Shown here in pieces: positions 1 to 8,636 of a stretch of DNA of 10,152 nt (position 1 is the first letter of the stretch; each line of letters begins with the position of its first letter). The DNA is taken from NCBI GenBank assembly GCA_009733575.1, contig ML769896.1:1-10152 (forward strand), given 5' to 3'. Made by a program: the position numbers and the translations under genes. The notes beneath the pieces are model-generated. The model saw nothing but the letters and a program-made list of their open reading frames with translations. It searched no databases and was not told the DNA's origin. The stretch is from Gymnopus androsaceus JB14 (Eukaryota; Basidiomycota; Agaricomycetes; Agaricales; Omphalotaceae).

Positions 1-45
1 CATATGTTTCTTCTCGAACATGCGCTAACCTAGTTTCTCTTCTAG

Positions 46-291
46 GTTCTCACCCAGGCTCCTCCCACTCTCGCGGGTCCGCCTTTGAGAGACGTCTCCG
101 AGGATCTGGACATGGTCCAGCGCCACCTCTTCGAAGCCCTTTCCAGGCACCTCTACCTCCTCCTCGTTCACCTCGCTCCCAACGCCAAGCCGACTCGGGT
201 CGCCGCTCTCGCTCTCCCCGCAGACGAGAGACTTACATTTCAAACCATCAGGCCACCCAGGATCCTGAGTTACCCGTTGGTGAGGATTTGA
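46..291 (+). CDS. Possible 3' exon of an unrecognised gene (5' part outside window)
   Basis: A branch-point-like GCTAACC at 25-31 and a pyrimidine-rich acceptor TCTCTTCTAG ending at 45 precede an open frame of about 81 codons that ends in TGA at 289-291. The frame is rich in C-ending codons (GTC, CTC, GCC, CAC), as expected for fungal coding DNA. It contains a leucine-rich helix-like stretch (RHLYLLLVHLAP). No domain is recognised. A GTGAGG near 279 could be a splice donor, so the exon may end before the TGA. The opposite strand is also open over 25-411 with the same codon boundaries but has no ATG at its start; an ATG on that strand at 442 opens a different frame. I prefer the + strand because of the branch point and acceptor. 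No function is offered. Confidence 0.3.
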   Translation, partial: VLTQAPPTLAGPPLRDVSEDLDMVQRHLFEALSRHLYLLLVHLAPNAKPTRVAALALPADERLTFQTIRPPRILSYPLVRI

Positions 292-878
292 CGATGAAAA
301 AGGATTCGGAGCGAAGGAAGAAGGATTGGAAGGATTCCTTCGAAGTTGAGTGACGCTTGTGGAAGTAAGAGAACAAGAAGCGGGGAAACTCCGAACGTGA
401 GATCGCGACAACGTGACGAAAACGCAGCTTACTAATTCCCATGGGTCACGCGTAGGCTTGGACTGACCGACACTTCGAAACTGACCTTACTTATAGAAGC
501 CCAATAAACGCTTTTTCCAACGAGTGCGTTGATCAAGTTCATTGAACATTCACTCTGACTGCATGCAGGTTTTGGAGGGCCTATGGACATCAGGAAAATC
601 CGGGGTTCGTCTAATGTATCTATAATCTATTTTAACCCGTCCATAGCTATTGAAATGTATCTATTGTCATCTATGTCTATAGAATTGTAACTACAATCTA
701 TTGCAGAGTGTCTATGTCTATTTGATAACATCTATGGCTATTCTCCCACATCTATGTCTATCTGAACGACTCAAATGTCTATCAGGAAAAAGGTTTGTCT
801 ATTTGAAAATTTCACGAGTTAGAGAAGCAACCATGGCCAATTCACAGAGTGCTCTATTGACAGATGCAATAAACGCAA
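292..878. other. Region without a recognisable gene
   Basis: No convincing exon is seen on either strand. The first part (292-450) may be 3' untranslated sequence of the exon at 46-291. From about 615 to 802 it holds the TCTAT-based repeat described separately. Short open frames here have low-complexity translations and no flanking splice signals. Confidence 0.4.
615..802 (+). repeat. Degenerate TCTAT repeat with ~40-bp higher-order period
   Basis: TCTAT occurs 13 times on the + strand between 619 and 802 (starts at 619, 626, 660, 670, 676, 697, 711, 717, 731, 751, 757, 778, 798), while its reverse complement ATAGA occurs once (678-682). The doublet TCTATGTCTAT lies at 670-680, 711-721 and 751-761, that is 41 and 40 bp apart. 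This suggests three diverged copies of a unit of about 40 bp (669-709, 710-749, 750-789). Copies 1 and 3 also share a further TCTAT at +27. No target-site duplication or terminal repeat marks it as a mobile element. It may be an old minisatellite. Confidence 0.6.
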
Positions 879-1056
879 CTACTTACTACTGAGCTTCACG
901 AATGCCAATGCTTCAAGAGCTTGACTCAACTCATGGCGCAACTGCTTTGTCTCAGCACGCTCTTTGGCTAATTGTTCCTCTAGCTTCCAGATACAGCCCT
1001 TTAGCTGGCGAAGCATGATGTACACCACCGGTACAACTTCGTGTATGAATGCCGTC
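879..1056 (-). CDS. Orphan terminal exon encoding a coiled coil
   Basis: On the minus strand a good acceptor (TTTTACGCAG ending at 1057) opens an exon of 178 nt: one base completing a codon, 58 codons, and TAG at 879-881. The protein tail has a hydrophobic stretch (EVVPVVYIML) followed by a leucine-spaced charged helix (KLEEQLAKERAETKQLRHEL), a textbook coiled coil. No upstream exon can be found: the sequence just upstream on this strand (from about 1079) is occupied by the isomerase relic on the other strand. It is therefore likely the 3' end of a gene whose front has been lost or replaced. The parent family is not recognised; a bZIP or structural coiled-coil protein are both possible. Confidence 0.4.
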
Positions 1057-1078
1057 CTGCGTAAAAGTTTGAGACGCG

Positions 1079-2063
1079 AAGGAGGCCATTCCTTTGTTCG
1101 ACACCCTGACCGAGGAAGCACCAGATGTCAGAGCTGTAGTACTATGTCCAGTCCTTCCAAAGATATTCACCGTAGGCTTGGATCGTACGTACCCTTCCCC
1201 TCCATCATATCAAATTTTCAGTCGATATCGAAACACACCACACAGCAGCAGAGGAAGTCGCTCTACTATCCCAATCAGAATCAGATGGAGCGAGGACGAG
1301 CGTGAAGATAGAGAGCTATATCACGGAATTCCAACACGCTCTTTGCGCGACAGAGAAATGACCTATCTCAATTATCGCTGCTACACACGGGATGACTGTT
1401 GGTCTCGGACTCGATTTGACATCCTCTTGCTATATCCGGTACGCAGCGTCGAATACAGTGACCTCCCATAAGGTATGTCCGTCTCCTGAAATGCATGATC
1501 TTAACATCTATCACCGTTTAAAACGCAAGAACGTACTTATCTGTATCCCAAGCAATGGACGCTGGATTCGCTCCTGATATTGGGATGATAGCTTATTTCC
1601 CCAAGATCACCGCCAACTCGTCGTTTGTCCGAGAAATGTATACACCGCTGGGTTCTTCTCGGCAAAAGACGCAAAGGAAATCGGGTTTGTGTCGAAAGTC
1701 GTCGAAGGAGGGAGGGAGGAAGTCGTAGCAGCTGCGTTAGCGTTGGCATAGGTTATTGCTGAGAAGACGCCTATTGGGGTGTTGAGTGCGAAGAGACTTT
1801 TGAATCATGCCAGAGATCATACGTGAGTTTCGTTTACTAGCCTCTCGGATTATTCGTGATGTTTTTCCTGTAGCGTCGCCCAGAACCTCGATTACACAGC
1901 TGTGTGGAATGCTTCCAAACTCCAAACAAAGGTGCACATATTATTTGCTCAAGCGCATCGTGTCTTCTCCTTCTTTCGCTAGGACATGATGGAAGGCATG
2001 TCTGCTAGGAAGGACAAACGCGTACCAAACTTCCTGCCGTATCATAAAGGTGCCAAATTGTAA
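1079..2063 (+). pseudogene. Peroxisomal delta(3,5)-delta(2,4)-dienoyl-CoA isomerase-like relic (crotonase fold)
   Basis: In fatty-acid beta-oxidation this crotonase-superfamily enzyme shifts conjugated double bonds of dienoyl-CoA in peroxisomes. Recognisable exons are about 1079-1184, 1222-1472, 1553-1822, 1874-1931 and 1983-2063, with GT..AG introns of 37, 80, 51 and 51 nt. Landmarks are FDTLTEE, FTVGLD, the oxyanion-hole/active-site stretch HGMTVGLGLDLTSS followed by IRYA, then AGFAPDIG, GFVSKVVEGG and LLNHARDH. The C-terminus is AKL, a type 1 peroxisomal targeting signal. It is broken by TGA at 1359-1361, TAG at 1749-1751, a lost base at the start of the third exon (where the family has K-E-V-D and a catalytic Glu) and another near 1638-1641. 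The N-terminal part, roughly 50-60 residues, is absent. A broader enoyl-CoA hydratase/isomerase assignment is safe; the dienoyl isomerase call rests on the motif order and the PTS1. Confidence 0.8.
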
Positions 2064-2321
2064 TCTCGGAATCCCGTGTCTTCAATTCGTCAAAACTAGT
2101 GGCTAAATAGTAGATACATTCATTTAGTCCCAAGATGTTTGTCCAATGACCTGAGCCCAGTCCTACATAGCATCTGCGTCGATATCCAGAGATTAAGCAC
2201 TATCCAGAATATCGATGTCTGTGCTTTGCAGAGAAATCTCCGTCGCCTGATGATGATTATTTTGTGATGACGATGCTTGAGGTTGACACTGGAAGTGTTT
2301 GTCAGACTAAGAAACGGAGGC

Positions 2322-3504
2322 TCATCGCTCGACCCTAGGCCGCACAGTGTAGCTTCTATGAAGCTTAGAAAAAGACTCCGTTCGTCCGGGAACAGAACTT
2401 TCGGATGTGTGCATATCTGTTGGTGGGTCCGAGTATAGCTTCGATAAACGCGCGGATTGCTGGGGAGGAGAGCCAAAGCCGCCAGAGCCAGGACTCGATA
2501 AGTCCGCATGACGATCGTGATAAAACGACAACCCGCTTTCAGGCCCTCAAGGTGTTTAACCACTTGAGAAAACGTCGGACGTTCCATGACTTTATCGTTC
2601 CAGTAGCGCTCAAAGGCCGGTCGAATACCCAGACGATCCACGATATTTGAAGGAAACGGTGGTCGGGAGTTTTTTTCTATAGGGTGGTTCAGTTAGCGAA
2701 ACAGATTCTTCAACAATGAAGTAGACGCATACCCAAAACAAGTTTCTTGACTATATCGTCTGGCATCATTGGCCAGGGAAGACTCCCGAAAGTCACTATT
2801 TCTACACACGTAACTCCAAGGCGTATATATTGTTTTGCTTGGTAAGGAGGGAGTGCCCAGCCATGAGCTCCGGTGATTGCCAATGAAGTCCGTCTGTGGA
2901 TGGTACGTTAATTAATTAGTGCTAGAGGAACGATCTAACGACGTACGGGCATGTTTAGCGTTTGCGTAGGAGATCTGAGATATATTTTTACTATGCCCAA
3001 AGTCAGCTAGTACACATCGGAGGTCGTTATCGAGTAGGACGTTCGCTCCCTAAAATGCACAGGTACTGATCAGGAAACAGTTCCTTTTGAAGGAGTTAAA
3101 AACGTACCTTGATATCTCCATGAACCACAAGCGCCGAGTGCATGTACTCCATAGCTCTCGAGATTTGGACCATGAACCGGAGCAAATCAGGCTCAGAACT
3201 ATCACCATACATTTCCGAAACCATAGATGCTTGACTAGCCATGCTTCCGTCCCATTCCAACCGCTTCAAGCGCTCTGGCAAAGACCCATTCCTCATGTAC
3301 GGACTGATGAGGAACCGCGGTACGTCATGAGATGGATCATTTGCACTGTAAAGCAGAAGGACATTGCGGTTGAGCAATTTCCATACTGTGACCTCAGCAA
3401 GGAACGTTTCGCGGTCGGTAGACTTCTCAAGGACTTTGATAGCGATAGCTGTGTCTCCAGGTTCCCTTGTATACGTTGGAGAAGAACCTTCTGTCTGTCA
3501 ACTC
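2322..3504 (-). pseudogene. TKL-type protein kinase domain, 3' part of a degraded MLKL-like gene
   Basis: Minus-strand exons are about 3504-3108, 3049-2947, 2893-2733 and 2676-2322, with introns of 58, 53 and 56 nt. Kinase subdomains are in order: a glycine-loop remnant (SNVYKGTW), AIAIKVL with the VAIK lysine, the hinge FLISPYMRNGSL, the catalytic loop VVHGDIK (HGD in place of HRD, common in fungal TKL kinases), ANVLLD, LADFG, WQSPELMAG, FGSLPWP, and MERPTFSQVV. A Ser/Pro-rich tail follows and ends at 2322. The ATP, catalytic and metal residues survive, but the gene is not open. The loop and AIAIK lie in different frames (near 3450-3465). One base is missing around 2817-2819: the third exon is 161 nt, one short of what the flanking phases need. 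A further shift lies near 2531, between the last helix and the tail. A live kinase with sequencing errors is the alternative, but the neighbouring GTPase genes are clean. Confidence 0.75.
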
Positions 3505-3584
3505 CTGGAAGAGAATGTTGCTCCTGCGTAAATTTTTTTGTCAGACCACCCAAAAATTTCCATGAAAGAATCAACAAGACGTAC

Positions 3585-4484
3585 TTTCCGATGAAGATTC
3601 ATATCATAGCCTTGTACCAAGCGCTGCGCCGAGGTCCGTCATGTCAGCTGCCTTGTCGAGCTTGTTTTGGTATGCTTGAAGAGCACGAAGTCGGTCTCGG
3701 ATTCGCTCGGCGTCCGTCATCGCTAGGTCATCAACGGCGGGAGGTGATGAAGCAGATCGGAGGAGTTGGTGGAGGCCTGATCCGTCATCGTCTACAGGGT
3801 CTAGTTCGCCTGCGGGTTCTACATCCTGCGAACCCTCAAATAGCCCGGGGTTGCTTAACAAGCTGGTTAGAGGGACGTAAAGTGTTTTTCTGGATGCGTA
3901 TGAGGATGGATATCTAAATGAAAACTGGTAAGCATTGCTTCAGAAGAACGTCAGGTAGAGCTCACATTGAAGACGACCATACAGTCATTCAATGATTCGT
4001 GACACCTCTCAATTTCGTACAGAATCTCATCTCATTTGACGAACCGCTTCCAGAACGGTCGACCCCTCAATTCGGTCGAAGATTAAATTGAACGAACTTT
4101 GCAGGGATTATCAGTTGCAATACTCGGGTGATAAAGGTGACAACGTCCTTACCTTTCAAGTCTTTTGAGAGGTTTGTCGAGCTCTGCTTTGACTTTATCC
4201 CCTTGCTCATGAACCTCGTCGTATATACCGAGGAGAAAGTCTGTGCAGCGGGTAGTTAGACGTAAACAAGCAAGTTAGTTAGACTAGAAATGCGGAAATA
4301 TGAACAGAGAGCAATATTAAAACATGGACACGACATACCCCGACGTCATCGACCGCATCCCAGATGCTCGACAGCAGTTTATCCCACCCCAAGACCTAGA
4401 ACGGGAATTGCTTCCCCCGTCTCTACGAAAACCTCAAGACCAACGCACGCTACCTCGAGGGCTGATTTGACAGCCAAATCAACG
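3585..4484 (-). pseudogene. MLKL N-terminal-domain-like four-helix module and linker of the same kinase relic
   Basis: Three minus-strand exons (4484-4339, 4283-4153 and one ending at 3966) encode helical blocks in the order I know from fungal MLKL_NTD-type proteins. These are SALEVACVGLEVFV, a turn PVLGLG, LLSSIWDAVDDV, CLRLTTRC with GIYDEV, ELDKPLKRLER, then RPFWKRFV and DEILYEIERCHESLND. In animals this four-helix bundle permeabilises membranes when the linked pseudokinase signals necroptosis. A further exon (3913 to about 3585) gives an acidic linker and a helix (DAERIRDRLRALQAYQNKLD) like the brace. Breaks: an extra base near the GLG turn, TAA at 4275-4277, TGA at 4032-4034 where the family expects Arg, and frame changes near 4075 and around 3880. 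The intron between 4338 and 4284 joins in phase only if TAA is read as a mutated sense codon, which supports decay of a real gene. The domain name is from memory of the family, not from a search. Confidence 0.6.
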
Positions 4485-4532
4485 CTACAAAGCATTAGCA
4501 ATATATAAAATGCAAAACGATAGTACCCATAC

Positions 4533-5509
4533 CATTTTCGTCCTCAGATATGCATCTGTCTGCTCCTTCGGCATAGGTGGATGCTTCTTCGACGGTGTTC
4601 CCCTGCGCGCTCCAGTATAAAGAACTTCTGATTGGTATCTGTCGACTCGCGAAATCCCTCCGTTGACCTTGACCGGAGTGTGTACACCTCCAGCTCGCCC
4701 ACGATTGAAACTACCAGCAGCAGTTAATCAGTCAAGACTGAGCTTCTGACCAGCAGATGAAAAACTTGACTGGTGAAATTTAGATGGAGGAGTAATAGAT
4801 TTGCTGGGCAGGGGCAGCGCGGGGTCTGAGCCTGTGTGTCTGTGAAAAGACTGAGGTGGATCGACAGGTGAGGAAGGTTCTGAAGTAGTCTGTCCCGCTG
4901 CAGAACGCATATTGGTAGTAGGTGGTCTCGAAAACTGGAGAGAAATTAATACATGAGGAAAGTGAACATGTTGCTCCGTACTTCGGTAACCCTTTATAGC
5001 ATCTCCTAATGCTGATATTCTCGCTGCTTTAGACGGACGAACAAAGGGTAATGCAGTTGGGGTAGCAAGAGACAGAGTTTCAGGTATCGCAGTCGATCAA
5101 GTGGCGAGCTAACCAGTGTCAATCCACGACAGCATCAGAGCAGAGAGCAATCACGCAAGGTACAAAGTACAAAGATCCTTGCATCACTGCAATGTGGAGG
5201 ATATCCCGAAACTGTTCTTGCCATGGGACATCACTTCCATCTGCAGGCCATGGCAGTAGGTGGCAGTCTGCTAGAGTTGGAATTTGTCGGGTTAGAATAG
5301 TCGTTTCAGGGCCCTGCATGATGAGCTCAGTTCATCCCGGATCCAAATAGCTGCTTGACTTACTATCACCACTGGTATTTCCTTCACCACGAACTTCACC
5401 GCGAACTTGAAGATCCCGGAAGCGAAGGCGCGCGATTGGTTCGAATTTCGTTCTAGGTTTGGACTATCTATGTCTGGTTGTAGATGCAGTTTTAAAGGTG
5501 GGACAGTGG
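4533..5509 (-). pseudogene. Ser/Pro-rich N-terminal leader exons of the MLKL-like kinase relic
   Basis: Minus-strand exons 5509-5364, 5313-5188, 5108 to about 4739, and 4710-4533 can be chained with matching phases at the first two junctions (146 nt then 126 nt, introns of 50 and 79 nt). The translation has SGIFKFAVKFVVKEIPVVI, then ADCHLLPWPADGSDVPW, then a disordered Ser/Pro/Thr-rich stretch (SEPSSPVDPP, LPLPSKSITPPSK), and finally an acidic segment (GNTVEEASTYAEGADR) leading into the four-helix module. TGA at 5097-5099 sits in a context suggesting CGA changed to TGA. A frame change lies near 4620. No initiator ATG fits the first exon, so it needs exons upstream. I recognise no named domain; membership of the same gene follows from strand, order and phase. 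Confidence 0.5.
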
Positions 5510-5723
5510 CTAAACAGTCGAAGCAAGGATGTTAGTAGTACGTTGGAATGAAAACGCTTTACTTACCTATACTCCGAAGATTCTACAGGATCATTCACTT
5601 CAGATCTAGGGAGCGACGAGTTAAGCCGGGAAAGTTGGTAGGCTTGGGTTCAACATCGAGGTTCAAAATACACGGGCAGTAAAAGCGCCACAAAACGTGA
5701 GTGGGCGCTAGTGAGCGGCTTAC

Positions 5724-6148
5724 CTCAAGCGCTAGCTGCTTTGATCTTTTCACCACTACGTTATACCAGGATTATCAGCACTGTATCATCATGTAACAGT
5801 TGTAACAGTGCATCGGCCGGATGAAGGAATTTGAAAGCCACAACTACTATAGTTTATGCTCCTCTCGGTACTTTTCCGCCATCCCCTATTCTCCAAGGCT
5901 TCAACTGCGAGACCGATGAAACGAATGTCTTTCCTAGGAACAGATGGACCAAGATTATTATATGCATGAGGTATTCCAAAAACCAATGCGCAAGCGAGTC
6001 AGCGCTCTTACCTTCCAGGTACAGTCTGCTTCAGTTCCTGCATAAGTAGTCTCATCCTCGTTTCTTGAAGCCATGTTTTTTGAAAACGCAATCGACGTGC
6101 GATGTCATCTTCCGTATGACCCTCCGATACTGCAGTCCGTCTTTCCAT
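5724..6148 (-). CDS. 5' exons of an unrecognised minus-strand gene, possibly the start of the kinase relic
   Basis: An ATG at 6148 opens a 137-nt exon (6148-6012) ending in a strong donor GTAAGA. A 78-nt intron (6011-5934) ends in TTCCTAG and the next exon starts at 5933, in phase. The protein begins with a charged helical segment (MERRTAVSEGHTEDDIARRL, then a Lys/Arg/Gln-rich helix), followed by KDIRFIGLAVEALENRGWRK. After about residue 70 the frame becomes uncertain. It runs on to a stop at 5789. A GTAGTT donor with the acceptor at 5743-5744 would skip it and join an exon ending at 5724 (a strong GTAAGC donor), but the next exon then contains stops at the 5604-5595 region. It may be the 5' end of the kinase gene or a separate small gene. 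No domain is recognised. Confidence 0.4.
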
Positions 6149-6652
6149 CGCGAGACCTTTTTGGAGGCCGAGCGCGAGATTGAAACAGAGGAGCTATCAT
6201 CTTTGGCAGATTCAATGACCAGTAACCCGATAAACCTTGTTAAACAATATTAACAAGGGGGTCAAGTTGTTAAACATGTTAAACAAAGGTATGTGCCATA
6301 CACAAAAGCATTGAAAAGAAATAAATATACTACCGTTTTACTTGGTTAAACGTTCCTGCTCCTCGCTTTTGCCCAACCGAGTAATGCAACACCAATCAAC
6401 GCAATTCTAAGGCTCAGAATGAGGTCGGGGCTCCCTTCGGTTCTGGGTGCTGCTCAGCCTATTATACATGACTCCTCGTGGAGGCTTATAAGGCGTAACG
6501 GAGATGGCGTCGTATTGATAGGAAAAGATGAGCGCAGTTGGTGGTCAAAGTTTCAAAGCTTCGAATTTAAATCCTAAATTCTGTGCACATTGTACAAACA
6601 GTATAAAAGACGTATCTTTGGTACCGGTAATTTCTTCGATCCTGGTTTGCCC
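6149..6652. other. Intergenic region between two minus-strand genes
   Basis: This holds the 3' flank of the GTPase gene ending at 6653 and the likely promoter of the gene starting at 6148. Apart from the inverted repeat and GTTAAACA copies at 6236-6285 (listed separately), I see no exon, tRNA-like or rRNA-like sequence. A + strand open frame from 6528 is mostly the complement of the last GTPase exon. Confidence 0.5.
6236..6285. repeat. Inverted repeat plus GTTAAACA direct repeats
   Basis: CTTGTTAA (6236-6243) and TTAACAAG (6250-6257) are perfect 8-bp inverted arms around a 6-nt spacer. The octamer GTTAAACA occurs at 6239-6246, 6269-6276 and 6278-6285. The cluster lies 88-137 bp upstream of the ATG at 6148 on the minus strand, a fitting place for a regulator site. 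It could also be chance in an AT-rich stretch. Confidence 0.45.
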
Positions 6653-8636
6653 CTATTGTCTCAAACTTTCAAGTGATACCCACTCATCGTCAGAAGCTTC
6701 AATCGGGCATCCTTCCTCCGGATTAATACAATGCTTCTCGATGATATCGCCAATCTTCGTCACTGCATTGTCCGGGTTGAGATGGCTCAAAGCCGAAGAC
6801 AGCTGACCAACCCAGGTTCTAATCTCCTCATGTACTCTGGCTTTCCGACTCTTGAAAAAAGCGATAGCTTGGTTGATATGGCGAATGGAGACCGCCGTCC
6901 GGTCTCTCGTAAGGTAAAAGAGAGCATCCATAACAAGCGTCAGGTCAATGATAAACCCCATGAGGCAACGAAGGGATTCTTTCCTGCAATTATCGTCAGT
7001 AGTGTACTTGTGCTGAGAGAGCACTTACGTCTTTTTATACGAGCTTAAAACCCACTCGGCAAGGAATACAACCACAGCTACAGGGACAGTCACAGGAAAG
7101 ACAGTGGGGTTGTTAACGACAGCATTCACTGCTCGGCCTGTGAGATGATATGGTTCTCCGGGTTGTCTGTTGGAGGTAATGAGTCGCGGGAAAAATTGCA
7201 TTAGATAGGCTTACGAAGTACTAGACAGATCCTCCACGAGAATAGTCAACCGTTCAAGAAACCTGTCAGACAGAAGAAGCTTAGGACGTATTTCTCAGAC
7301 TTCAGCATAGGTAATGGAGGATATCAAGTACCTCATCTCTATCATTCAGATTCCAGACCGTAACAATATCTTTGCGAAGGACTGTTATCAGCTTTTGGAC
7401 CGAGAGCCCGATAAAAACGTCAGAGAAAAGTCCTCTCCAGTAGCCTAGGTACACTCAATTCATAAAAACATCTTTGGTTTCAGAGCAAATAACTTGCGCT
7501 TTCTTCCAATCCTAATGATGCGCAAAATTCAATGACTTCAAGTTGATTCTGGATGGAGAACATACCTCATTGATGCCTTGATATTTAGCACTGCTTCGGC
7601 GCGCTGAGAAATTGCTACAGCTACCCAGGCACTCTCGACGTCACACTTTGCCAAAGTCAACTTCACGAGCTCTCCGATTCGGTCTGCGTGGCGCTCCAGG
7701 TCTATGTGACTAGGTCAACAATGTGCGGAAAAACTTGCAACGAGATATCATACTTGATACCGCGATGAAGGGATAATCATGATTGATTTTTCGCTTGAAG
7801 GGAATATAGCAAAGTTCCTCAAGGGCGGAGTCGACCTCTTCCTTGGCCCTCCTCTCAAATGCATCATCATCCAAGGACGACTCTGCATCATCAAGTTCAC
7901 TTTCTACTTTTTCCTCAAGTAGGTCAAGCTTTGTAAAAACCACAACGACAGGGGCTGGATGTAAATTTACAGATTAATAATGGTCGAAAATGATTAGGAA
8001 ATCACTAACCACGGCCTGAGATGGACTCCAAGAACTGCTCAATACCGCGATCAAGGAGTCGCCCGTTTGACCAAGGTATTTCTAGACACACCCTGAGAAA
8101 ACAGAAGTTCGAAAACATTAGCTAGTTATTAAAAATGTTTCACTCACCAAATGGCATGCAATCTCTCAGCGAGCTTCACCATTTGTAATCTATTTTCCAC
8201 AAACTGTTCCACTATCTTCCTCTTCCCATCATCGCCGTGCTCGAAACCCTCCGAGTCATGGATTACAACATGCTTGTTAGACTTCCAGGTAAGTTCTTTC
8301 TCAATGTCATGCACACCGTGAGATCGGTGAGAAATGTTCTTCGAAAATGATGTAAGGAGAAGGGAAAAAACCAAGATGATGAGGCCTACCGTAACAGCCT
8401 GGTCTGAAATTCCAAAGACCCTATTGATCAGGGCAGATTTTCCCGCACCAGACTGCGGATCGATTGAGATGGATTGATTAGGAAGAAAGGAATATTCGGC
8501 ACCTTGCCAATAACAAGTATTCGTGCTCTTCAGGAGGGGAAGTTATTGAGTAGCACAATTATCGGCTAGAAAAAACCTACCGAGGGCATTCTTGTCTGAG
8601 AATGTCAGTTTCAGGAATAAGCTGATCGTTATCCAT
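6653..8636 (-). CDS. P-loop GTPase with C-terminal helical/membrane region, 12 exons, 471 aa
   Basis: Exons on the minus strand are 8636-8581, 8527-8503, 8452-8390, 8338-8148, 8092-8010, 7954-7754, 7701-7566, 7511-7498, 7444-7332, 7279-7215, 7166-7029 and 6983-6653. They sum to 1416 nt with no internal stop, and introns are 45-55 nt. Motifs: G1 GKSGAGKS (residues 26-33), a switch-like HGVHDIEKEL, G3 DSEG (76-79), G4 TKLD (147-150), and a probable G5 IAVS (203-206). A helical region with VWNLNDRDE follows, then a hydrophobic stretch VFPVTVPVAVVVFLAEW (about 338-354), then LRCLMGFIIDLTLVMD, and an acidic C-terminus. The protein should bind and hydrolyse GTP, perhaps at a membrane. I know this architecture as a large Agaricomycete family of unstudied role, usually labelled G-domain protein. 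Alternatives within the TRAFAC class are AIG1/GIMAP-like or MMR_HSR1. Intron 8 needs a GC donor. The gene is divergent from the related gene at 8935. Confidence 0.9.
7445..7497 (-). other. GC-AG intron next to a 14-nt exon in the minus-strand GTPase gene
   Basis: The 53-nt intron starts GCAAGT and ends ACCTAG on the minus strand. Its upstream exon (7511-7498) is only 14 nt. The nearby GT (7492-7491) would break the frame, whereas the GC donor gives RKRYWRGL, the family's conserved block, and keeps the whole 1416-nt reading frame. GC donors followed by AAGT are the classic minor exception to the GT rule. Confidence 0.75.

Noticed and set aside
2120..2530. Continuation of the kinase frame to a stop at 2120
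   Set aside because: After the last kinase helix this frame turns into low-complexity Arg/Ile/Leu-rich sequence. The alternative frame ending at 2322 gives a Ser/Pro-rich tail typical of such kinases.
3293..3577. Minus-strand open frame overlapping the kinase N-lobe
   Set aside because: It is the wrong frame: AIAIKVL and FLISPYMRNG are read in another frame of the same strand.
3087..3917. Longest open frame in the window, + strand, 276 codons
   Set aside because: It is the complement of the kinase and linker exons on the minus strand, and crosses their splice sites. Its translation is Arg/Pro/Cys-rich without any motif.
5831..6049. Plus-strand open frame of about 70 codons
   Set aside because: It is antisense to the minus-strand exons at 5933-6148, which have an ATG and matched splice signals.
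6421..6520. GC-richer stretch with a small hairpin (CCTCGTGGAGG), considered as a tRNA or small RNA
   Set aside because: No acceptor stem, anticodon arm or T-loop GGTTCRA consensus can be built.
6528..6806. Plus-strand open frame with CAHC and CPYC pairs resembling a zinc ribbon
   Set aside because: More than half is antisense to the last, well-supported GTPase exon, and the two Cys pairs are not followed by further zinc-binding spacing or splice signals.
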